DNA from: Flavobacteriales bacterium UBA6770
GTDB lineage: Bacteria > Bacteroidota > Bacteroidia > Flavobacteriales_G > Salibacteraceae
DNA: 64,000 nt
Direction of reading: 5' to 3'
NCBI GenBank assembly: GCA_905181875.1
Contig: CAJIZH010000003.1
Location: forward strand, 744,001-808,000
Shown: in pieces, positions 26,539 to 35,524 of the stretch
Layout of the letters: the number at the start of each line of letters is the position of its first letter
How positions within the stretch are numbered: the stretch's first letter is position 1
Translations under genes and position numbers: made by a program
Notes under the pieces: model-generated
Database searches by the model: none
The model's input: the letters and a program-made list of their open reading frames with translations, nothing else
What the model was told of the DNA's origin: nothing

Positions 26539-27330
26539 TTACAATGTTTTGAATGCAAACTTTGCCAGCACTAAAACAGGTAATATTTCAAGGCCGCAAA
26601 TGTATAAAATAAAATACTTGAGTAAAAATCTTTTCTCCCACCAGAATCTGCGAGCTAATCGGGATATTCTATACAAGTACATTGCCAGTATTACCAGTCC
26701 TCCGACACCTAATAAAAGCTGATTATCAATATGACTAAAAAGCAACAGGACAACGATTGGAAATAAAAATATTGCGATTGCTCCGTGGCTCAAAAAATTG
26801 AAAAACTGAAAATCTGTTATTATAATTTGAAGATCCAATAACCAACCTAATAAATTGTTTACGAATACTTTAAGTAGGTGAAAGACCAAATATATCAGCA
26901 TAAATAAAGCAAAGCCTTCAAACCCATAAAGAATAAATTCTGGATTAATATTCTTGTATAAAAGGTTAGTAAATAGAGCGATAATTATAAAATAGAGGAA
27001 CTCAACCAAGATAACACTCATACTTTCACTACTGCGCTCCTCTCTTGTTAATTGGCCAATAAAACGATTACTAATTAGTGCATTTGCATACTGGTCGAGT
27101 TTTTTAGAAAACGCTCTTTTCAAAATTGCTAACACAAAAAGAGCAAGAATTACAACCCCAACTTCCCAAAATGGAGAAACTTCATTTCGTTCAATTTGCT
27201 TACTTTCTTTAGGGATAGCGGAGATTCCTTTGAACATTCTGGCCTCTTTAGTATTGGTATCAGCAAAACTTATTAAACTTGCTTGGGCCAATGATATTGA
27301 AGCTATAGAGGTAGTATTTGTATCCAGCAT
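26539..27330 (-). CDS. DUF4271 domain membrane protein
   Basis: 263 residues with about six membrane helices (WEVGVVILALFVLAIL, VEFLYFIIIALFTNLLY, FALFMLIYLVFHLLKVF, LSHGAIAIFLFPIVVLLLF, GGLVILAMYLYRI, LYICGLEILPVLVLAKF). The C-terminal FILYICGLEILPVLVLAK segment is typical of DUF4271. Function unknown. Position directly upstream of hemD is conserved in the group and may mean a link with heme supply, which is inference only. An internal Met at residue 32 is an alternative start. Confidence 0.82.
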   Translation of the reverse strand: MLDTNTTSIASISLAQASLISFADTNTKEARMFKGISAIPKESKQIERNEVSPFWEVGVVILALFVLAILKRAFSKKLDQYANALISNRFIGQLTREERSSESMSVILVEFLYFIIIALFTNLLYKNINPEFILYGFEGFALFMLIYLVFHLLKVFVNNLLGWLLDLQIIITDFQFFNFLSHGAIAIFLFPIVVLLLFSHIDNQLLLGVGGLVILAMYLYRISRLARRFWWEKRFLLKYFILYICGLEILPVLVLAKFAFKTL

Positions 27331-27362
27331 ATTACGAATACAAATCTATAAAGGCACTAATA

Positions 27363-28274
27363 CTAAAACTGAAAAACTCTAGAAATATTAAAGCCTAATT
27401 TTATGCCTCCATCCCCCCAGTTTGCAGTAGTGTTTGGAATGTAATTATTCTCTACAATTCCTGCGGCATTTGTCATAGTGATATGAAACACGTGACCACC
27501 CGTTTCAATTTCTACCCCAACACCAAATGGATCGTAATAGTTAATCGGTCTATAATTAGATCGATACTCAGAAAATGTATACATGTAATCCACAATAATT
27601 CCAACTCGCTTTGTGATCATAAACCGACCTCCAAATCCAAGAGAAATATTTACATTTTCGTCTTTCGCGTTAACGCCATCAATGTCAGTAGTTTTTAAAA
27701 CCAAATTTCTGTAGAGCAAACTAGGTGCAAACTCAAAAGAAAAGCGGTCTCCAAGTTTTCGTGCAATAATTACTTGAGAGAAATAGGATAACGTATTTAG
27801 CCAATCATCGTAACGCGTATCAACCGCCTGTTGAGGGGTTGTTGCTATATTCCCGAGGACTACTAATGTTAAAGGAGCTTTGCGCTCTTTTTGAGCTAGC
27901 ACCTTATATTTTATTGAAGCATCTATCAATTCCGAGTATTTACTTCGTCCAATTCCAATTTGTAAGTTCTCTGTAATTCCATAATCAAATGAAATTCGGA
28001 TATCATCAGAAATGTCTAATCCGTAAAGATTATGCACCCCACCTCCACTCTTTTCTCCAATACTACCAAAGCGATGCGTAACTCTAAAGTCCAATCCATT
28101 CTTCTTAACCATTGAAGTTGAATGTAAGTTTACCAGCTTCATCGTTTTCCATGTTGGGCCAACTTTGTAATTTTTTGTCGACTCTTCGGCTTCCAACATA
28201 TCCAGTAAATCGTCTTGTGCGGTTAGGTTAACCGTCGCAACTAATAAGGCAAGAACTATAAGTGGGTATTTCAT
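27363..28274 (-). CDS. DUF5777 family beta-barrel outer membrane protein
   Basis: 303 residues. Signal peptide ending VNLTAQ, a short acidic linker, then repeated amphipathic strands (RISFDYGITENLQIGIG, VNISLGFGGRFMI, KLGFNISRVFQF) and a C-terminal Phe, as expected for an outer-membrane barrel. DFRVTHRFG near the start is the DUF5777 signature. Function unknown. It is 8 nt downstream of a YceI protein and in line with a cytochrome c lipoprotein. Confidence 0.83.
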   Translation of the reverse strand: MKYPLIVLALLVATVNLTAQDDLLDMLEAEESTKNYKVGPTWKTMKLVNLHSTSMVKKNGLDFRVTHRFGSIGEKSGGGVHNLYGLDISDDIRISFDYGITENLQIGIGRSKYSELIDASIKYKVLAQKERKAPLTLVVLGNIATTPQQAVDTRYDDWLNTLSYFSQVIIARKLGDRFSFEFAPSLLYRNLVLKTTDIDGVNAKDENVNISLGFGGRFMITKRVGIIVDYMYTFSEYRSNYRPINYYDPFGVGVEIETGGHVFHITMTNAAGIVENNYIPNTTANWGDGGIKLGFNISRVFQF

Positions 28275-28282
28275 TATGATCT

Positions 28283-28831
28283 TTATTTTTTAAGTGAAAA
28301 CTGCAAATCAACTGTTACGTCTATTACCTCAGCAATTTTTTGAAAAACAACTGTTGGGATTTCAATGTCATGATCAACTAATTTCAATTCGAATTTTGTT
28401 TGAACTCGAATTCTACTCTCCTTTACCATCAGCTTACCTTTAATCGTTCTGCTTTTTTCAACACCGTGTACATTTATAATTCCAGTTACAGTGACATTAT
28501 AAGATCCTTCTTTTTTCCAGTTAATTTTCTCATTAATCTGACCTTTAAATGTTGCCGTTTTGAATTTTTCGGATTCCATGTAATTTTCATTGAAGTGCTC
28601 TTTCATAAGCGCTTTATCGAATTCAAAGCTTTTTATCGGAATTAGAAAAGCCACTTTACTATTCGCTCTATTTATTAATCCCTTTGCCTTATTATTCTCA
28701 GCTTCAATGTTTTCTAACGTTGCTTCTGAGAAAAAGTGAACATAACTTGAATCCACCATAAAAATATCTTGTGCGGATAGCGCCCCTATTCCCAAAAAAA
28801 TCGTTGCTAATGCTGTATAAATATTTCTCAT
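28283..28831 (-). CDS. YceI family periplasmic protein
   Basis: 182 residues. Signal peptide (TALATIFLGIGALSAQ), then a lipocalin-like YceI domain: SSYVHFFSEATLENIEAEN, the FEFDKALMKEHFNENYMES segment and NVTVTGIINVHGVEKS. YceI-fold proteins bind polyisoprenoid or similar lipids in a barrel cavity. Together with the cytochrome c and DUF5777 barrel it suggests an envelope redox or lipid-binding module. Confidence 0.9.
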   Translation of the reverse strand: MRNIYTALATIFLGIGALSAQDIFMVDSSYVHFFSEATLENIEAENNKAKGLINRANSKVAFLIPIKSFEFDKALMKEHFNENYMESEKFKTATFKGQINEKINWKKEGSYNVTVTGIINVHGVEKSRTIKGKLMVKESRIRVQTKFELKLVDHDIEIPTVVFQKIAEVIDVTVDLQFSLKK

Positions 28832-28900
28832 AATTATTCGTAATTTACTCCTTCGTTAAGACATTTGAAATTTTATCTAGTTCTACTGTCATTAACTGAG

Positions 28901-29090
28901 TTATCTAGTCTTAGGAATTGATTTTTGATCAATAGTCGCCACTTTTAATATACTATTCTTTGCTATCTTTTTAATCTCTTCCTTTATTGAAAGATCAATC
29001 GGCCCCGTTCCGACCGATATGTGTCAAGATACACACTTTGCAGTAATAATAGACTTAATGTCTTGGCGCTGAATTTGTTGCGCCTCCGTC
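28901..29090 (-). pseudogene. Decayed cytochrome c domain copy with stop in the heme motif
   Basis: Read on the minus strand just after the intact cytochrome gene, one frame gives IKSIITAKCVS-stop-H, then ISVGTGPIDLSIKEEIKKIA and so on to PKTR-stop (28903-28901). It aligns with the neighbour's SIVEAKCVTCHQAGGSGPGDY, with the second heme Cys codon replaced by TGA (29026-29024). The part before residue AQQIQRQD overlaps the end of the intact gene, and no signal peptide is present, so it is a truncated tandem-duplicate remnant. The downstream Met heme ligand region is not recognisable. Confidence 0.55.
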
Positions 29091-29462
29091 CTAAGGCCCA
29101 AATTGCCCATCACAATCGATCCAATTTCTTAGCGTTTCAATTTCGAGATCATTTAATTGAGGTGCAGAGGCTGAGGGCATGGTTTTATCAACGACTGCTC
29201 TTTGCTTTATTTTAGCAAGATTAGCAATCAAAACATCGTTTTTAGTGTAATCACCAGGACCTGATCCTCCAGCTTGATGACAAGTAACACATTTCGCCTC
29301 AACAATCGATTTTGCACCGTTCTCGTAAAAAACGTCTAGACACTCATCCACCGGTACAACGATTTCTTCTGGTTCTGAGACATCAAACACCTCTTTTTTA
29401 CAAGATTGTGCAACAACCAAGGTGAAAAGTACAACTACAATTATAGTATTAGTTTTAAGCAT
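29091..29462 (-). CDS. Cytochrome c lipoprotein
   Basis: 123 residues. Lipoprotein signal with lipobox VAQSC; then a small class I type cytochrome c domain with heme attachment CVTCH (about residue 58) and probable distal ligand in TMPSASAP. Two further Cys (VDECLDVF and WIDCDGQ) could form a disulfide. It probably carries electrons at the periplasmic face of the membrane. Followed by a broken copy of the same domain, YceI and DUF5777 on the same strand; divergent from gcdH. Confidence 0.87.
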   Translation of the reverse strand: MLKTNTIIVVVLFTLVVAQSCKKEVFDVSEPEEIVVPVDECLDVFYENGAKSIVEAKCVTCHQAGGSGPGDYTKNDVLIANLAKIKQRAVVDKTMPSASAPQLNDLEIETLRNWIDCDGQFGP

Positions 29463-29465
29463 ATT

Positions 29466-29498
29466 TTTGACTTAATATTCAGCAATATAGTAATTTTG
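29466..29498 (+). promoter_or_regulatory. Promoter of gcdH
   Basis: TTTG (29466-29469), 21-nt spacer, TAATTTTG (29491-29498): a good match to the Bacteroidota TTTG / TAnnTTTG promoter. The ATG follows 24 nt later. Confidence 0.7.
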
Positions 29499-29522
29499 CA
29501 GTCTTAACCTTAAAAAGAAAAC

Positions 29523-30701
29523 ATGGGCACAGATCGATTTGAAGCACACGATTATTATCTAATGGATGAATTTTTAAGCGAAGAACAAATCATGATTCGT
29601 TCGGCTGCTAGAGAATGGTTAAAACAAGAAGTTTCTCCTATTATCGAAGAATATTACGAAAAAGGTGAATTCCCAAATCAAATTGTTCCGGGACTAGGAG
29701 CAATCGGTGCTTTTGGGCCATACATACCAGAAGAATATGGTGGTGCTGGTCTAGACCAAATCTCATACGGATTATTGATGCAAGAACTAGAGCGCTGTGA
29801 TTCTGGTGTTCGGTCTACTGCGTCTGTGCAAAGTTCTTTGGTTATGTATCCTATCTGGAAATACGGAACTGAAGAACAACGACAAAAATATTTACCAAAA
29901 CTAGCCTCAGGTGAGTGGTTAGGTTGTTTTGGCCTTACAGAACCCGATTATGGTTCTAATCCATCTGGAATGATTTCCAATTTCTCCGATCAAGGAGATC
30001 ATTACTTGTTGAATGGTGCCAAAATGTGGATCTCCAATGCGCCATTTGCGCAAGTTGCTGTGGTTTGGGCGAAAGACGAATCTGGACGCATACACGGTTT
30101 AATTGTAGAACGCGGAATGAAAGGATTTTCTACTCCAGAAATGCATGGAAAACACTCCCTTCGTGCTTCATCAACTGGAGAATTAATCTTTGACAACGTA
30201 AAAATTCCTAAAGAGAATTTACTACCTGGGAAATCTGGATTAGGTGCACCAATGAGCTGCTTGGATTCTGCTAGATACGGAATAGCTTGGGGAGCAATTG
30301 GAGCGGCTTTAGATTGTTACGATTCTGCTTTAAGATATTCTAAAGAGCGTATCCAATTTGGCAAACCGATTGGTGGGTTTCAATTGATTCAAAAGAAATT
30401 GGCTGAAATGATTACCGAAATCACCAAAGCACAATTGCTAACTTATCGTTTGGGTGTTTTAAGAAACGAAGGACGTGCAACGACTGCTCAGATTTCTATG
30501 GCCAAGCGTAACAACGTGGAAATGGCTATAGACATCGCTAGAGAATCTCGTCAAATACATGGAGCAATGGGAATTACAGGTGAATACCCTTGCATGCGAC
30601 ACATGGCGAACTTAGAGTCTGTAATTACTTACGAAGGCACACACGACATCCACTTATTGATTACAGGTGCTGACGTAACAGGGATTCCTGCTTTTAAGTA
30701 A
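29523..30701 (+). CDS. gcdH: Glutaryl-CoA dehydrogenase / acyl-CoA dehydrogenase
   Basis: 392 residues, full-length acyl-CoA dehydrogenase fold. N-terminal helices with YYLMDEFLSEEQ, FAD/substrate region CFGLTEPDYGSNPSGM and WISNAPFAQVAVVWAK, helical C-terminus with ERIQFGKPIGGFQLIQKKLA and the catalytic base in VITYEGTHDIHLLI. The DYGSNP-SGM and YEGTHDIH forms are those of glutaryl-CoA dehydrogenase, which oxidatively decarboxylates glutaryl-CoA in lysine/tryptophan breakdown. Monocistronic between its own promoter and a convergent gene. Confidence 0.9.
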   Translation: MGTDRFEAHDYYLMDEFLSEEQIMIRSAAREWLKQEVSPIIEEYYEKGEFPNQIVPGLGAIGAFGPYIPEEYGGAGLDQISYGLLMQELERCDSGVRSTASVQSSLVMYPIWKYGTEEQRQKYLPKLASGEWLGCFGLTEPDYGSNPSGMISNFSDQGDHYLLNGAKMWISNAPFAQVAVVWAKDESGRIHGLIVERGMKGFSTPEMHGKHSLRASSTGELIFDNVKIPKENLLPGKSGLGAPMSCLDSARYGIAWGAIGAALDCYDSALRYSKERIQFGKPIGGFQLIQKKLAEMITEITKAQLLTYRLGVLRNEGRATTAQISMAKRNNVEMAIDIARESRQIHGAMGITGEYPCMRHMANLESVITYEGTHDIHLLITGADVTGIPAFK

Positions 30702-30707
30702 AAGGTT

Positions 30708-31697
30708 CTATTTCTTTCGAGTAATCGTGTAATCAACCATTTGAAGCAAACTGGCTCTTGCCGAGTTTTCAGGCATTTTCAATAAAATGTCTTTGGCTTT
30801 TTGAGTGTATTCCAACATTACCTTTTCGGCATAGGCTATTCCACCTTGTTCTTTTACGAAGGAGAAAAGTTCATCTACCTTTTTGCGATTGGTATTGTGG
30901 TTTTTTACAATGTTGATCATTTGACGCTTCTTCAACCAACTTGTTTTGTTTAAAGCGTAAATTAAAGGTAATGTGGTTTTCTTTTCTTTAATGTCTATTC
31001 CCACTGGCTTGCCAATATCCTGACCGTAACCGTAATCGAATAAATCATCTTTTATTTGAAAAGCTATTCCAACATTGATTCCAAACTCATGCATAGCATC
31101 AATTTGCTCCTGATTTTTTGTAACCGAAGCTGCTCCAGCTGCACAACAAGCAGCAATTAGCGTTGCAGTTTTTCCTCGAATGATATCGTAATAAATCGAT
31201 TCATCCATATTTAAGGTTCGAGATTTCTCCATTTGAAGCAACTCGCCTTCGCTCATTTCCTTAACCGCCCTAGATACTAACTGAAGCATTTGAAACTCGC
31301 CGTTATCTATTGCCAGTAACAAACCTTGAGACAATAAATAATCACCCACCAAAACGGCAATCTTATTTTTCCAAAGTGCATTGAGCGAAAAGAAACCTCT
31401 TCGTTTGTGTGCATCGTCAACTACATCATCATGCACCAATGTTGCAGTGTGCAAAAGCTCAATTAATGAAGCTGCGTGGTAAGATGAATCGTTCAGTTCA
31501 CCAAAAACTTTGGCTGATAAAAAAACAAACATAGGCCGCATTTGCTTCCCTTTTCGTTTGATAATGTAGTGAGTGATTTTGTCGAGTAGTGGCACAGTAC
31601 TCTTCATAGAAGAACGAAAACGTTCTTCAAAGACTAACATCTCTGCTTTAATGGGTTCCTTTATTTCTTCAACTACTGTCAATCGTTCGAATATCAT
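30708..31697 (-). CDS. Polyprenyl diphosphate synthase (octaprenyl-type)
   Basis: 329 residues. First Asp-rich motif LVHDDVVDDAHKRRG and second motif QIKDDLFDYGYG, with GKQMRPMFVFLSA and the KTATLIAACCAAG helix. It makes long-chain all-trans prenyl diphosphate, probably the menaquinone side chain. Residues before the first DDxxD are Ala/Thr/Leu rather than bulky aromatics, consistent with a long product. A -7 box lies 1 nt upstream of the ATG at 31697. Followed by aat only on the far side of a 114-bp gap. Confidence 0.92.
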   Translation of the reverse strand: MIFERLTVVEEIKEPIKAEMLVFEERFRSSMKSTVPLLDKITHYIIKRKGKQMRPMFVFLSAKVFGELNDSSYHAASLIELLHTATLVHDDVVDDAHKRRGFFSLNALWKNKIAVLVGDYLLSQGLLLAIDNGEFQMLQLVSRAVKEMSEGELLQMEKSRTLNMDESIYYDIIRGKTATLIAACCAAGAASVTKNQEQIDAMHEFGINVGIAFQIKDDLFDYGYGQDIGKPVGIDIKEKKTTLPLIYALNKTSWLKKRQMINIVKNHNTNRKKVDELFSFVKEQGGIAYAEKVMLEYTQKAKDILLKMPENSARASLLQMVDYTITRKK

Positions 31698-31698
31698 T

Positions 31699-31706
31699 CA
31701 AAAGTA
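31699..31706 (-). promoter_or_regulatory. -7 box abutting the prenyl synthase start
   Basis: TACTTTTG on the minus strand, with TTCG 18 nt further upstream. Only one base separates it from the ATG, so the transcript would be leaderless, or the true start is a little further in. Confidence 0.45.
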
Positions 31707-31810
31707 TTAGTTAATACAATTTGACGAACGGTTATGTTGTGATTATTAAAGAGGTTATGTTTTTTTGGGAATTATACTCGATTTTCTTTTCTAACACACT
31801 GAGACTGCCG

Positions 31811-32434
31811 CTACAAATACCCAATAAACTCAGCTCTAGAGATATTTTTTCCACCTAAACTTTCCAAATGGTTGGTATGCAACTGGCAGTCAATTAGCTT
31901 GTAAGTCGATTTCTGAATAAAATCTATAAAACCATACTTACTGGCATTGCTAACTTTAGTAAACATACTTTCTCCACAAAAGACATTATTGCCTAAATCT
32001 AAACCATAGAGTCCACCCACAAGTTCATCTTCCTGCCACACCTCAACGGAAATGGCATAGCCTAATTTATGCAAATTCAAATAAGCTTCAATCATATATT
32101 CTATAATCCAAGTTCCATCTTGATCGTGACGTTTTGCTACTGAACAATTTCGGATAACAGCTTCAAAGTTTTGATTTTGTGTAACTTGAAATGGTTTCTT
32201 TTTAAAAAGCTGTCTCATGCTTTTAGAAACTTTCAATTCTTCAGGAAAGATTACAAATCTAGGATCTGGTGACCACCACATAATAGGATCCTCATCGTTG
32301 AACCAAGGAAATATACCATTTGAATAAGCTTCAATTAGTCGCTCCGATGACAAGTCACCAGCAATAGCCAACAAGCCATCTGCTGAGGCTTGGCTTACGT
32401 CCGGAAATTTGATTCTCTGATCTAAAATTTGCAT
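31811..32434 (-). CDS. aat: Leucyl/phenylalanyl-tRNA--protein transferase
   Basis: 207 residues. Family signatures: FPDVSQASADGLLAIAGDLS at the N-terminus, YSNGIFPWFNDEDPIMWWSPDPR, and GLYGLDLGNNVFCGESMFT. It transfers Leu or Phe to N-terminal Lys/Arg of proteins, marking them for ClpS/ClpAP degradation (N-end rule). Length is typical. Same strand as rlmN, 52 bp downstream of it. Confidence 0.95.
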   Translation of the reverse strand: MQILDQRIKFPDVSQASADGLLAIAGDLSSERLIEAYSNGIFPWFNDEDPIMWWSPDPRFVIFPEELKVSKSMRQLFKKKPFQVTQNQNFEAVIRNCSVAKRHDQDGTWIIEYMIEAYLNLHKLGYAISVEVWQEDELVGGLYGLDLGNNVFCGESMFTKVSNASKYGFIDFIQKSTYKLIDCQLHTNHLESLGGKNISRAEFIGYL

Positions 32435-32486
32435 AGGTTAGGGACGATATTAACTGCCCCAAAGCTCTTAACTTAGTTACATCTTG

Positions 32487-33542
32487 TTACTTCAACTCCG
32501 CCTTATTCTTATTTGCCAACTGCCCGCATGCTGCGTCAATATCTTGACCTCGGCTTCGACGCACTTTGGCAACGATTTTTTGTTTGGTCAAAAATTCCAC
32601 AAACGCATCAACTCGATCTTCCGGAGATTTTGCAAATTGTTCGTCATCAGTTGAGTTGTATTCAATGATATTTACCTTAGAAGGCACTCTTTTACAAAAA
32701 CGTGCTAAATCTCTAGCATCGTCCAAACTGTCATTAAAATCCCTGAATATGATATACTCAAAGGTCAACATTTGTTTGGTCTTTGAATAGTAGTAAATCA
32801 TAGCTTCGGCCAGTTCGTCCAAGTTATTTTGGTCGTTTATAGCCATTATTTTGCTACGCTTTTCATCGTTGGCGGCATGTAATGATAATGCCAAGTTTAT
32901 CCTCGACATATCATCGCCCATTTTGCGAATCATTTTAGAGATTCCGGCTGTTGAAAGCGTTATTCGTCTTGGAGACATTCCCAAACCATCTTCGCTGGTA
33001 ATCATATCAATCCCCTTCATTACTTCGCTGTAATTCAAGAGCGGCTCACCCATTCCCATGAGCACAATGTTGGTCAGCGATTTTTTATAATTAGTGGTTG
33101 CTTGATTGTTTATTTCTACCACTTGATCCACAATCTCAGAAGCGGTTAAATTTCTTAACCTTTTTAATTTACCGGTAGCACAAAAACTACAAGCTAAGCT
33201 GCAACCAATCTGAGAGGAGATACATGCAGTCATTCGTTTTTCGGTTGGAATAAGAACGCCTTCTACAATCTTTTTATCGGCGGTTTCAAAGGCCGACTTA
33301 ATGGTACCGTCATCACTCACCTGTTCATCTTTGACTCTAATTGGAAGGATTTCAAAGTTGTTTTCCAATCCTTCAATTATGTCCTTTGGCAGGTTATTCA
33401 TTTCCCCAAAACTACGCGCGTGCTTTTTCCAAAGCCAATGGTAAATCTGCTTTGCTCTAAATTTTGGCCAATTGTACTTTCCCAATTGTGCTTGTAACTG
33501 CCCTAAGTTAAAAAGGCGAATATCTGTTTTTGATTCCGTCAT
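32487..33542 (-). CDS. rlmN: 23S rRNA (adenine2503-C2)-methyltransferase RlmN
   Basis: 351 residues. Radical SAM cluster motif CSLACSFC, preceded by MTACISSQIG; NIVLMGMGEPLLNY and RRITLSTAGI follow. The C-terminal SRGQDIDAACGQL contains the second methyl-shuttle Cys and the first is in the N-terminal GGVLIP-type region. It methylates A2503 of 23S rRNA and A37 of some tRNAs. Start overlaps the ispD stop by 4 bp. Confidence 0.96.
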   Translation of the reverse strand: MTESKTDIRLFNLGQLQAQLGKYNWPKFRAKQIYHWLWKKHARSFGEMNNLPKDIIEGLENNFEILPIRVKDEQVSDDGTIKSAFETADKKIVEGVLIPTEKRMTACISSQIGCSLACSFCATGKLKRLRNLTASEIVDQVVEINNQATTNYKKSLTNIVLMGMGEPLLNYSEVMKGIDMITSEDGLGMSPRRITLSTAGISKMIRKMGDDMSRINLALSLHAANDEKRSKIMAINDQNNLDELAEAMIYYYSKTKQMLTFEYIIFRDFNDSLDDARDLARFCKRVPSKVNIIEYNSTDDEQFAKSPEDRVDAFVEFLTKQKIVAKVRRSRGQDIDAACGQLANKNKAELK

Positions 33543-34216
33543 GATAGTATGAGCAGTCTTGCCAATTTTAAATCTTCTTGTGTGGTAATTTTTATGTTGT
33601 TGCGCTCGCCTTCAACTAAATTCACTTTTACTCCCATTGCTTCAACTACGCTAGCATCATCAGTAAAAGTATCGATAAATGACTGATTATAAGCGTCTTT
33701 TATAATTCCGTACTGAAAAGTTTGAGGAGTTTGAATGGCTCTATAGTCCCCTCTATCCACCCAGACCGAACCATTCGGACCAATCTTTCTTATTGTTTCG
33801 ACGAGGGCTGTTGCTGGAATTGCATTGCCATTTTGTGAAGCTGCGACATAACAGCGCTCGATTAAATCATTTGAAAACAAGGGTCGAACTGCATCATGAA
33901 TAGCAACTAGGTCACCTTCATTTGCTTCGATACATTTTAATCCATTTGACACTGAATGATAACGCGTTTCTCCACCACAAGTCAGCGTCAATCGTTCGTT
34001 TTCGGTAATATCCTCAGTTAAGGATTTCCACAAATCCTCATGATCTTCAGGAATAACAACAACTAATTGTAACCCAGCATCATGATCTAGAAATTTCTGA
34101 ATAGTATGTTCAATAATCGTTTTTTCACCCAGCGGTAAAAACTGCTTCGGAGTTTCAGAGTTCATTCTAGAACCTGAACCACCTGCTACGATTATGGCGA
34201 ACTTTTTACTTTCCAT
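33539..34216 (-). CDS. ispD: 2-C-methyl-D-erythritol 4-phosphate cytidylyltransferase
   Basis: 225 residues from ATG 34216 (MESKKFAIIVAGGSGSRMN). The nucleotide-binding IVAGGSGSRM...PKQFLPLGEK, the DAVRPLF segment and the FTDDASVVEAMG segment are IspD hallmarks. It activates MEP with CTP in the non-mevalonate isoprenoid route, matching the nearby prenyl synthase. Overlaps rlmN by 4 bp and follows a terminator after queA. Confidence 0.94.
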   Translation of the reverse strand: MESKKFAIIVAGGSGSRMNSETPKQFLPLGEKTIIEHTIQKFLDHDAGLQLVVVIPEDHEDLWKSLTEDITENERLTLTCGGETRYHSVSNGLKCIEANEGDLVAIHDAVRPLFSNDLIERCYVAASQNGNAIPATALVETIRKIGPNGSVWVDRGDYRAIQTPQTFQYGIIKDAYNQSFIDTFTDDASVVEAMGVKVNLVEGERNNIKITTQEDLKLARLLILS

Positions 34217-34227
34217 TAGAAACAAAA

Positions 34228-34251
34228 AAAGGAGCTATAAATATCTCCTTT
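34228..34251 (-). terminator. Intrinsic terminator after queA
   Basis: AAAGGAG - 10-nt loop - CTCCTTT; on the minus strand followed by a run of T, just before ispD. The other side is also T-rich, so it may work in both directions. Confidence 0.65.
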
Positions 34252-34280
34252 TCTTTTTTATTATGACCAAAATACTGACT

Positions 34281-35336
34281 TTATAATATTAGCATAGCGT
34301 CTCCGTATGCTAAGAAGTTGTACTTCTCTTCAATTGCAGTTTTGTATGCTTTCATAGTTAAATCATAACCACCAAAAGCACACACCATCATTAATAAGGT
34401 AGATTCTGGCTCATGGAAGTTAGTCACCAATGCGGTAGAAACTTTAAAGTTGTAAGGAGGGAAAATAAATTTATTGCTCCATCCATCGTAAGGCTTCAAT
34501 TCTCCTAAGGTAGATACAGAACCTTCCATTGCTCTAAGAACAGTAGTACCAATGGCACAAACTCTTTTCTTTTGAGCTTTAGCTTGATTCACTCTATCAG
34601 CACAAGCCTGAGTGATAATCATCTCCTCAGAATCCATTTTATGTTTCGTTAAATCCTCAACATCAACCGGACGAAATGTTCCTAATCCAGTATGTAAAGT
34701 CATCATTGGAAATTCAACTCCACGAATTTCTAAACGCTTTAGCAGCTGCTTGCTATAATGCAAGCCTGCTGTAGGAACTGCTACCGCACCTTCATGTTTT
34801 GCAAATACATTTTGAAACCGATCTTCATCTTCTGGTTCAACTGGCCTAGAAATGTATTTTGGAAGAGGAGTTTCACCTAATGAGTACAATGTTTCTTTGA
34901 ACTCTTCGTAGGGTCCATCGTAAAGGAATCTTAATGTTCTTCCTCTAGAAGTAGTGTTGTCAATAACCTCAGCTACTAACTCATCATCTTCTCCGAAATA
35001 CAGTTTATTTCCAATTCTAATTTTCCGTGCTGGATCTACCAAAACATCCCAAAGACGACTTTCTTTGTTTAATTCACGTAATAAAAACACTTCGATTACG
35101 GCTCCAGTTTTTTCTTTGTTGCCATACATCCTCGCAGAAAACACTTTGGTATCATTCATTACCTTAATGTCCCCTTCTTCGAAATACTCTAATATGTCTT
35201 TGAACTGTTTGTGCTCAATTTCACCTGTTTTGCGATGTATCACCATCAATCGAGACTCATCTCGATTTTTAGCTGGATGCTGTGCAATTAGTTCTTCAGG
35301 TAATTCGAACTTAAACTCGGACAATTTCATTCCCAT
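34281..35336 (-). CDS. queA: S-adenosylmethionine:tRNA ribosyltransferase-isomerase QueA
   Basis: 351 residues. N-terminal [30 protein letters not shown], then [25 protein letters not shown] and [11 protein letters not shown], with [16 protein letters not shown] near the end, all QueA signatures. It adds the epoxycyclopentenyl group to preQ1 in tRNA (queuosine synthesis). The start may be the first or third codon of MGM; the third fits family N-termini. Confidence 0.96.
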   Translation of the reverse strand: MGMKLSEFKFELPEELIAQHPAKNRDESRLMVIHRKTGEIEHKQFKDILEYFEEGDIKVMNDTKVFSARMYGNKEKTGAVIEVFLLRELNKESRLWDVLVDPARKIRIGNKLYFGEDDELVAEVIDNTTSRGRTLRFLYDGPYEEFKETLYSLGETPLPKYISRPVEPEDEDRFQNVFAKHEGAVAVPTAGLHYSKQLLKRLEIRGVEFPMMTLHTGLGTFRPVDVEDLTKHKMDSEEMIITQACADRVNQAKAQKKRVCAIGTTVLRAMEGSVSTLGELKPYDGWSNKFIFPPYNFKVSTALVTNFHEPESTLLMMVCAFGGYDLTMKAYKTAIEEKYNFLAYGDAMLIL

Positions 35337-35369
35337 AATACAAGAATTTGATTTTTAAAAAAGCGGATG

Positions 35370-35377
35370 CAAAAGTA
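35370..35377 (-). promoter_or_regulatory. -7 box of queA
   Basis: Minus-strand TACTTTTG with TTG 18 nt upstream; 33 nt from the queA ATG. Confidence 0.45.
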
Positions 35378-35524
35378 TCAATAACGATGAGATGGCAAGC
35401 AGCTAATTAAGGTTTGAACTTTCGGCGCTTTCATATGTAAGTATAATGTGTTCCACAGATAGTTTTTAGAAGTTTTTATCTTAATCAAGGATTCAATAAT
35501 TGCTACTTTCGTCCATAATGTTTT

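Noticed and set aside
28840-28900. 15-codon frame MTVELDKISNVLTKE before yceI on the minus strand
   Set aside because: Too short to support as a gene and not recognised; could be chance in the decayed region.
29024-29026. TGA in the CVS-stop-H motif as a selenocysteine or other recoded codon
   Set aside because: No selenocysteine system or SECIS-like hairpin was seen, the copy lacks a signal peptide, and further similarity fades; decay is simpler.
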